Assembly (NCBI GenBank): GCA_002007465.1
Contig: LNAC01000275.1
Span: 2,077,810-2,141,809 of the forward strand
Source of the DNA: Ailurus styani
Taxonomy: Eukaryota; Chordata; Mammalia; Carnivora; Ailuridae
Length of the DNA: 64,000 nucleotides
Direction of reading: 5' to 3'
Shown here: in pieces, positions 57,623-64,000 of the stretch
How the letters are laid out: every line of letters begins with the position of its first letter
Position numbering within the stretch: position 1 is the stretch's first letter
Position numbers and translations under genes: made by a program
The notes under the pieces: model-generated
Told to the model about the DNA's origin: nothing
Database searches by the model: none
What the model saw: only the letters and a program-made list of their open reading frames with translations

Positions 57623-59244
57623 GTCCGAGGGCACTGATCCACGCCGGGCTAGATGCTTTGCATCCCCTCCCCACTTTGCCCTGTTTCCCCACCAACCTGC
57701 ATCCTCCTGCTTTTTGCTAGGACATGCAGCTTACAGGGAAATGATGGATTGGCTGCTCACTCTTTAAAAAACTGAGACGCGTTTCAGTCTCCTGAAGTCT
57801 GACCGTTTCCCAGCCGTGCAAACCAAATGAATCAATGACACCGTGTGCATGCCTTTGCATAAAGAGAACGGGCACAGGGCAGTAGGGAGGGGCTGCTGAG
57901 CCTTCCAGGGGGAACGGCAGTGTGCCTCCTCCTAGCCATTCCATCCCTGGCCAGTGTCTGCCTTTCTCTGGTCTCTCTTGGAAGACACTGTTTTCTTTCT
58001 CTCTGCGGTCAGAAGCAGACGTGCATGTTCTGGGATCTTTTTAACATGAATTATGGGCTTAGAAAGAAAGGAGCGCTGTCTTTTAAAGAGGAGAATAAAC
58101 CCCAACGACTGTGATCCTAAGGAATAGTTGCAAAAAGACACTGGAGGAGAAGTTTAACTTTGGGTGAATGGCAGAGGCGGGGAGCAGGTTCAGAGCCTCA
58201 GTGACTGGACAATGAGGACCACAGGCTTATCCTGCTGAGCTCCTTTCCAGGCCCCACCCCATTTCAGGAAAATTAATGTACTTAGGTGCTCGAAACCAAT
58301 AGTGGAGTTGACCAACATGCGTATGTAACATCTCTATCCGATGCAGAGAAATAGAGATGCCATATAGCATGGTGCGTAAACAGTCCGAATAAAAGGCAGA
58401 CTACCAGAAAGTCAGGTGAGAGAAACCATCCCCACCCGGAGAACTCCCTCCAGAAGTATCTCCCCGTCTAATGGCATTGCTTCATGGTGCGTCAAGACAC
58501 CAGATTTCCTTCCAAAAGATGGAGAGAGAAAAGGTGACCAGCTGTCCTTGATGGCACAGACATGGCTGCTGTCAAGTTGGTGACATTCCCCCGGAACGAA
58601 AGCCTGGGGTCCCACTCACACATCTCCACTGTCCTGGAAACAGAGGTAAAGAAAGGATCCCCTCATTTTTCTCCCCTATGGCCAAAGGAGGATTGAGGGC
58701 TGCGACTCCAGTACACAATTTCTTGATCTCTGGGAGACAGGTGGTGATGCATTTACACTTGAGAAATACACACTTACGTACAACTCCCCAGATGAGTATC
58801 TCTGGCTGGGTTTCTCTGGAGCTGGGGAAGGCAGAGCACGCTCAGCAGAAATGTCTCTGTCTAATCAGACGGGAATGGAGGGGCTAGGTGGAAAGCAGCC
58901 ATTCAGAGGAGAGGGAGAGGAAGCACTTGGCCATTTCTCTGACCTGGCTACACTTCCACTCATGACTCATCACAGTCCATTCACAACATTACAATTAGGC
59001 AGCCACCTTCCCTGAGAATGATCATCCCTTGGATGACCAGAAGGGGGTGGCAGGGAGCAGGCAGCCAGAACTTTCCCTAGCTCCCTAAGAAAAGAGTTGC
59101 CGGGGGTCAAACAAGAGTCCTGTGGTATCTGGCAATGCAGATTCAGACTCTTCCTTTTGGACTCTTTGGGGCAGGAGGAGAGAGCAGAGACATTACTTCC
59201 CTTCTCAGGTTGTGGGGGGCTTGCTGGTGGAGTCTACACTTTGC

Positions 59245-59925
59245 AATTGGGTGGCTACTAGCCACGTGTGGCCATTCAAGCTTGAAATGTGGCTAGTGGG
59301 GCTGAATTTAATAATTTATTTCATTGAGGGGCGCCTGGGTGGCTCAGTCCACTACGCGTCCAACTCTTGATTTTGGCTCAGGTCATGATCTCAGGGTCCT
59401 GGGATTGAGCCCTGCGTTGGGCTCCCGTACAATGTGGATCCTGCTTAAGATTCTCTCTCTCCTTCTCCCTCCGCTCCCAACTCTAAAAAAAAATTATTCA
59501 TTGAAATTAATTTAAATTTAAAAACTAATACTCAGTGTGGTTATTGGAAACTTTCTGAGTGTGTTTGGAAGGACTCAGATGTATGAATCCAGTTCTTCAA
59601 CTGTAAACTGTACAAAACTTAAATATACAGAAACTTAAATATACAGCATTTTTAATGAAAATTTCTTGTCCAAATTGAGACATGCTGTAAACGTAAACGA
59701 TACCTCAGATTTCAAAGACTGCCTATGAAAGAAATAATGTAAAATATCTCATTATAACTGCTTGAGTGTATGTAGAGATGATAATTAATTCAATGGCTAC
59801 ACTGGATTAAAATAATATGGTTAAAATGAAATTCCCATTTCTTTTTGCCTATTTAAAAAAATGTGACTAGAAAATCTGAAATTACATGTGTGGCTTGTAT
59901 TGGATTTAAGCTGGCCAGTGCTGCT
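59245..59925. repeat. hAT-type DNA transposon relic, interrupted by a CAN-SINE
   Basis: One end reads 'ggctactagccacgtgtggc' and the other 'gaaattacatgtgtggcttg'. The AT-rich interior ('gaaagaaataatgtaaaata', 'tctcattataactg') matches the relic at 13650-13960. A tandem copy of the 16-mer aaacttaaatatacag lies at about 59616-59647. Confidence 0.65.
59328..59493 (+). mobile_element. CAN-SINE inserted in the hAT relic
   Basis: Head GGGGCGCCTGGGTGGCTCAG, then 'gtccaactcttgattttggc' and a poly-A tail. The 'GTCCAACTCTTGATTTTGGC' variant marks an older subfamily than the GTTAAAGCC type. Imperfect flanking repeats (atttcattga / attattcattga). Confidence 0.92.
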
Positions 59926-61431
59926 CTGAAGAGTCTGGGACCAGAGTCTTCTTCAGTGGGGTGACAAAGAGAAGGTGGAGGCTACTCAGCTCAGGTGTGA
60001 TGGTACAATCCGAATGGTTCAGGACAACTAGAGCCCACCTAATTCATCTGTGCAGACCAGCAGAGGTCAAAGGTTGCTAGTTCTGAGTACAAATTCAGTC
60101 TGGGCCTTGCCTCAGGTTTTGGCAAGGGAAGGCCCGTGTCTGATGGTTGAGGTAGAGGGACCACAAATGAGGAAACTAACCTCTTTATATTAACCCCCTC
60201 CCCCTGCAGGGTGCACCTGGCAGGTCTAACCTATTGGGAAGAGGGCCTTAACTCATCCGCCAGCTGCAAGGTGTATTAGCAAATGGCTCTCCACCATTCC
60301 TCAGATCCTTCTGAGGCCCCCAGCTGTCATCAGGAGGCCTGTCTCTCTTCTCCTTTGGAAAGATGGCCTACATGCCTGCCCGTGTTTGCCAACCCGGTGA
60401 CTTTCTTGCTCTCTTCCTTATGGACTCTTGGGGCCTGTGGTTTTCTCTCCCCCACCCATCCTGCCCCCCTGGAGCTCGGGTCTCCTCATCCTGCTTGCCT
60501 GCCTCCATGAAGGCCTGTGCTGGTGGAGGCTGGCTGCTCTGGGCCATGTTCTCCTTCTCCACGGTGGGCCAGCGGGGGGCCTGCCTGCCTTCCCACATCA
60601 GGACAGCTCCCTGCAGTTTAGCAATGGAGGTTTGTCCATGGACCCGAAGTCTGGGCTCAGCACTGTCCCTTTCCACCCTCCTTGTCCCCATCCCTCACTA
60701 AACCACTGGCCTAGGCCAGTCTTGCTTCCAAGACCATGGAGGAAAAGGGAGGCAATAAAGTGTGATTGAAAATGGAAAGGGCGTTGGTTCCCCACTTTGG
60801 GACCACATCACTTCTTCCCTTAAAAGACAGCACTCCCAAGTTCTGAGCCCCTAATTTGTCTTCACAACCCCTACTATAGGGAGACAAGTATTGGACCATA
60901 TTTGTTGAAGGCCTTGTGGCACGTTAGGCCGGGCCCTGGCGAGAGCCCTAGTGACAAGTTGACTCTGTACCCTACGCCTCAGTGTTCTCGTCTGTAAAAC
61001 CATTGCTTTGAGTGCTACAATCTGTGGGTTCTTTCTAGCATTAACACTCTTGGGCCAATACCTAGACCATTCCTGGGGAGACACTAGGGCTGAGCTGAGC
61101 CAAGTGGCCAGGCAGGCAAAGATACTTTGTCTCTCACAGAGGTTTTCAGTAGTTCCTCTGGATTTATATATATGTATATATAAAAAGCATCAAAATAGAA
61201 ATCATGGAAAGAAATGCAACTGGAAACAAAAGTGGGAGATCCTCTGGATATGGGGTAGTGGGAAATAGAAGCTTAGAATCGGCTTCCTTGTTTATTTCCT
61301 TATTTATTTTCACAAATATGTAATACATCTCATTGTCTTGGAAAACACATCCAGATTGCCATTTAAGGATGCTTTCTGGGGATTGCGACTTTTAGACCGC
61401 CATAGTAAAAATGCAAAACAAAAACTCAGAC

Positions 61432-61659
61432 AAAACCCCTCCAGGGCGCCTGGGTGGCTCAGTGGGTTAAAGCCTCTGCCTTCGGCTCAGGTCATGATCT
61501 CAGGGTCCTGGGATCGAGGCCCGCATTGGGCTCTCTGCTTGGCAGAGAGCCTGCTTCCTCCTCTCTCTCTCTCTCTCTGCCTGCCTCTCTGCCTACTTGT
61601 AATCTCTCTCTGTCGAATAAATAAATAAAATCTTTAAAAAAAACCAAAAAACCCCTCCA
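61432..61659 (+). mobile_element. CAN-SINE with target-site duplication
   Basis: The body is 61444-61647 with the young-type GTTAAAGCCTCTGCC head and (AATAAA)n tail. The 12-base duplication AAAACCCCTCCA is at 61432-61443 and 61648-61659. Confidence 0.95.
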
Positions 61660-62821
61660 AATTGCCTCCTCACCTCTCACCACATCCATCCTCCCCCCCT
61701 CCCTTCACTTCTGCTCCCTGTTGGTCCCTCGCTGGTACCTGGTCTGTTTATGGAGTTCCTCCAGTTTCTGGATGCAGTGGGCTTGGAGTGTGTGGATCCC
61801 TTCTCCGAAGTTCTATGTTCTATGCATTAAATAACCCAAAGTTTCAAAGGCATTGCTCAGGTACAAAGTAAAAACTACAGGCAAAAATTACTTCCTTTTC
61901 TTGCTAGCCATCTCCCCCCCACCTCCCCCACCCCCTTGTTAAGGGGACCAGGGCTTCTGTTGGGATTCCTGCTCCCATGCCCTTTGCTGTAACCCTCATG
62001 GTGACCTCTGCCTCCTAGGTCAGCCCAGTCCTCCCTCTGCAGCTGCAAACCCACCTGTCTGCTCAAATCCAACCCAAGCCCCAGCACTGACCGGGCAGCT
62101 GCTCTGACTTAAAACCCAAGCCCTCAGGGAATGCCATGAAGCTAGGGGATGGAGAAGGGCGGGGGGAGAGTGGGAGGGAGGGAGAAGAAAAGAGAAATGT
62201 GGAAAGAAAATGAGCTCTCACTGTGGCCAACTGTCCTTGCCCTTCCAGTCTGAGCTGACACAGCAGAAAGAGGGGGCGGGAGGCAAGAAAAGTCAAGTTA
62301 AAAGCACTGTCTCTCGTCTTCCCGGCTCCCGCTTCAGTTCACTCAGGGCACAGCCAACCTCTCAAAGACCTATTTCAAAGGGAGGGGGTGCGGGTGGGAA
62401 AGGAATTTGGCTCCTTTGGTTTTCCATGATCTTGTTCAACCCAGACACAAATTTGGCCAATAAACCCAACTCTGGGACTTGACTTCAACATGGCATTTGG
62501 ACTAGGCTTGGAGAGGACGCCAGGGTGATGGATGCCAAACACCTCAAAGAAGCAGAGGCCGAATTCATTTTTATTTAGGTAATATTTTTTTCGTTCCCAG
62601 AACATACTATCTGTCCTCTCTCTTATTTCTCAACGACAGAACTGAAACTCAGAACCCATTTCTCCCTGTATCCCAAGCTTAATGTCTCACGGGCTCAGGA
62701 GAGGTCTCCCAGGATAGGCAAGGATGTATTTCACCCTCCTGCCCAGAAAGATACAAGGCTCCTTCTCCAAACAATGCCCAAGCAAAGCCCAGCGCTTCCT
62801 TGACTGGACCCGGCTCGCCCA

Positions 62822-62848
62822 TATTTATTGAGCTTGGATCAATAAATA
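62822..62848. promoter_or_regulatory. Perfect inverted repeat with posterior-HOX-like half sites
   Basis: TATTTATTGA (62822-62831), a 7-base spacer, then TCAATAAATA (62839-62848), exact reverse complements. Each arm contains CAATAAA, the core preferred by posterior HOX proteins, and could also suit forkhead or CDX factors. It lies in a repeat-free part of IGFBP5 intron 1. The regulatory role is inferred. Confidence 0.35.
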
Positions 62849-62940
62849 ACTCCCGTCTCCCGCCTCTCTCCAGCCTCACACACACTGCCCTCTGTTTCTA
62901 TATCTATCTCTGCCCCAGAACTGGCCAAAATAAAATGCAG

Positions 62941-63080
62941 GGCCCGGCGGGCTCCCAGCACCCAGTTCGCGGGCGGACTAGCTCTCCGGTTGCTCAGCAA
63001 CGCGCCCAGCAAAACACCAGTCTCGGCCCGCCCGCCCTCACTCTTCCTCCCAGCAGCTTTGGCTGCCCGCCAACTCGCTC
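62941..63080. promoter_or_regulatory. CpG-rich segment with an RFX-like palindrome in IGFBP5 intron 1
   Basis: CpG frequency rises sharply (ggcccggcgg, gttcgcgggcgg, gcaacgcgccc). It contains GTTGCTCAGCAAC (62989-63001), a perfect inverted repeat of RFX-like half sites with one central base. It could be an outlying part of the IGFBP5 5' CpG island or an intronic enhancer. Confidence 0.4.
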
Positions 63081-63675
63081 TCCTCAGCTCCCCGTTTCGG
63101 ATTCTGGAAATGCACTGTTTCTTTTGGTTAAAAAAAAGATATGCATCTATATCTATATCTTTCTTTATATACGCATATATCTTTTGACTTGCGTGTGCGT
63201 ATATGTATGCATATCATCTCTGTCTGTAGAGCAACCGCAGGAGAGAGAGGCAAAGCCAACTTCTCAGGGCTGAATTTGGTAGGGGGACATGGTGGTGGGG
63301 TGTTGGGGAGCAGGATTTTTGGCCAAGGGAGCCGACACTCTCCCCCCCCCTCTGTTCGTTTCCCTCTCTTGATGAACCATCTCTGCACCATCTCCAACTT
63401 TTTGGGGACCCACTCAACGGTTTTCGAGTGGAAAGGCTCGAGCCAGGAGCGCCCACTACCATACTATCTTCCGGGAGGAAGGGGTCAGCCCCCGTAACCA
63501 TCCTGCAACCAAGGTCAGTCAGACACCTGCCAAAGGCGGGATGGAGTCGCCAAGAAAGTCTGGGGTGGCGAGGGGAGGCAGCTACGTGTTCGCCCGGGAG
63601 GCACCTTGAAGGTGGGGGTTGAGAAACGGGCTGCAGAGAAGTCTAAAGGGCATCTCGCTTGGGACAAAAGCCGGG

Positions 63676-63703
<28 letters not shown>
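63676..63703. repeat. (GT)n microsatellite
   Basis: A GT run of about 28 bases, followed about 55 bases later by a (GC)n run (63757-63771). Both are alternating purine-pyrimidine tracts of the kind able to form Z-DNA. Confidence 0.93.
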
Positions 63704-63706
<3 letters not shown>

Positions 63707-63756
63707 GTTGAAACTGGAAAGTTGGATGATGAGCCAATTTGCTCTTCCAAGCAATT

Positions 63757-63771
63757 GCGCGCGCGCGCGCC
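63757..63771. repeat. (GC)n tract
   Basis: An uninterrupted GC alternation of about 15 bases, followed by ttgcgcgcacac. Confidence 0.9.
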
Positions 63772-63964
63772 TTGCGCGCACACCCTCCACACCAACCACA
63801 TCACACCAACCACACGGTTGGGCAAATAAAAGCGGGGCCAGAATGCGGCTGAGTGATACCTTGCATACTTTCGATGTGACCGGATTATTACCCAAAGCGC
63901 TCGCTTCCAAGCCAGGAAATCTATTCATACCTTTTCTCCACTCCCCCACCGCCGGCCCCTTCCT

Positions 63965-63989
63965 CCCCCCCCCCCCCCCCCCCCCCCCC
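63965..63989. repeat. Poly-C run (25 bases)
   Basis: A C homopolymer (G on the IGFBP5 strand) followed by TTTTTCTC at the window edge. It could form a G-quadruplex/i-motif; the true length is uncertain. Confidence 0.95.
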
Positions 63990-64000
63990 TTTTTCTCAAA

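Larger units (their letters stand above)
52269..64000 (-). other. IGFBP5: IGFBP5 intron 1, incomplete (at least 11.7 kb)
   Basis: It starts at the acceptor CCCTGCAG and runs off the window; I searched the right end on the minus strand for the signal peptide and GCGCC-type domain of exon 1 and did not find them. It contains two CAN-SINEs (59328, 61444), hAT relics (57430, 59245) and a CpG-rich segment (62941-63080). About 52300-57400 shows no gene and no young repeat. Confidence 0.85.

Noticed and set aside
63800..64000. IGFBP5 exon 1 or promoter at the right edge
   Set aside because: No frame on the minus strand shows a signal peptide or the GCGCC domain, and the text does not resemble the human 5'UTR as I recall it; an ATAAAAG here lies on the wrong strand for IGFBP5.
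1..64000. CRISPR arrays, operons, bacterial promoters or riboswitches
   Set aside because: The window is mammalian; the regularly recurring sequences are SINEs and microsatellites.

Overview
The window is nuclear DNA of a placental mammal, almost certainly a caniform carnivore and probably a mustelid (weasel, ferret, mink, badger group). The basis is the many tRNA-Lys-derived CAN-SINEs whose heads read like GGCGCCTGGGTGGCTCAGT and whose tails carry (AATAAA)n plus a poly-A. The younger ones have the GTTAAAGCCTCTGCC and GCCTACTTGTAATCTC variants that I associate with mustelids rather than dog or cat. The species call is inference.

Two protein-coding genes are present, arranged tail to tail. 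IGFBP2 is on the + strand: partial exon 1 at 16039-16271, then exons at 36637-36866, 37603-37743 and 39146-39310, with its polyadenylation signal near 39641. IGFBP5 is on the - strand: exon 2 at 52039-52268, exon 3 at 51705-51824, exon 4 coding part at 50377-50508, and a 3'UTR of about 4.5 kb ending near 45842. This matches the known IGFBP2-IGFBP5 pair of mammals (human 2q35). A 528-base run of N (15511-16038) removes the IGFBP2 promoter, start codon, signal peptide and about 70 N-terminal residues. IGFBP5 exon 1 lies beyond the right edge.

Layout: 1-870 is a broken class I (gamma-type) endogenous retrovirus fragment on the - strand. From there to 15510 is intergenic DNA with SINEs, MIR, L1 and DNA-transposon remnants and a few enhancer-like motif clusters. 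16039-39662 is IGFBP2, dominated by a 20.4 kb intron 1. 39663-45841 is the spacer between the two gene tails, with no gene seen. 45842-64000 is IGFBP5, ending inside intron 1.

Both products are secreted proteins that bind IGF-I and IGF-II and control their access to the IGF1 receptor. The two genes share exon structure (phase-1 first intron, then phase-0 introns; C-terminal thyroglobulin type-1 domain split across the last two exons), which fits descent from one ancestral gene. I found no undescribed biological system. The better leads are regulatory: microRNA seed matches in the IGFBP5 3'UTR, RFX-like X-boxes, a perfect posterior-HOX-like inverted repeat, and a TATA/GC-box arrangement inside IGFBP2 intron 1.
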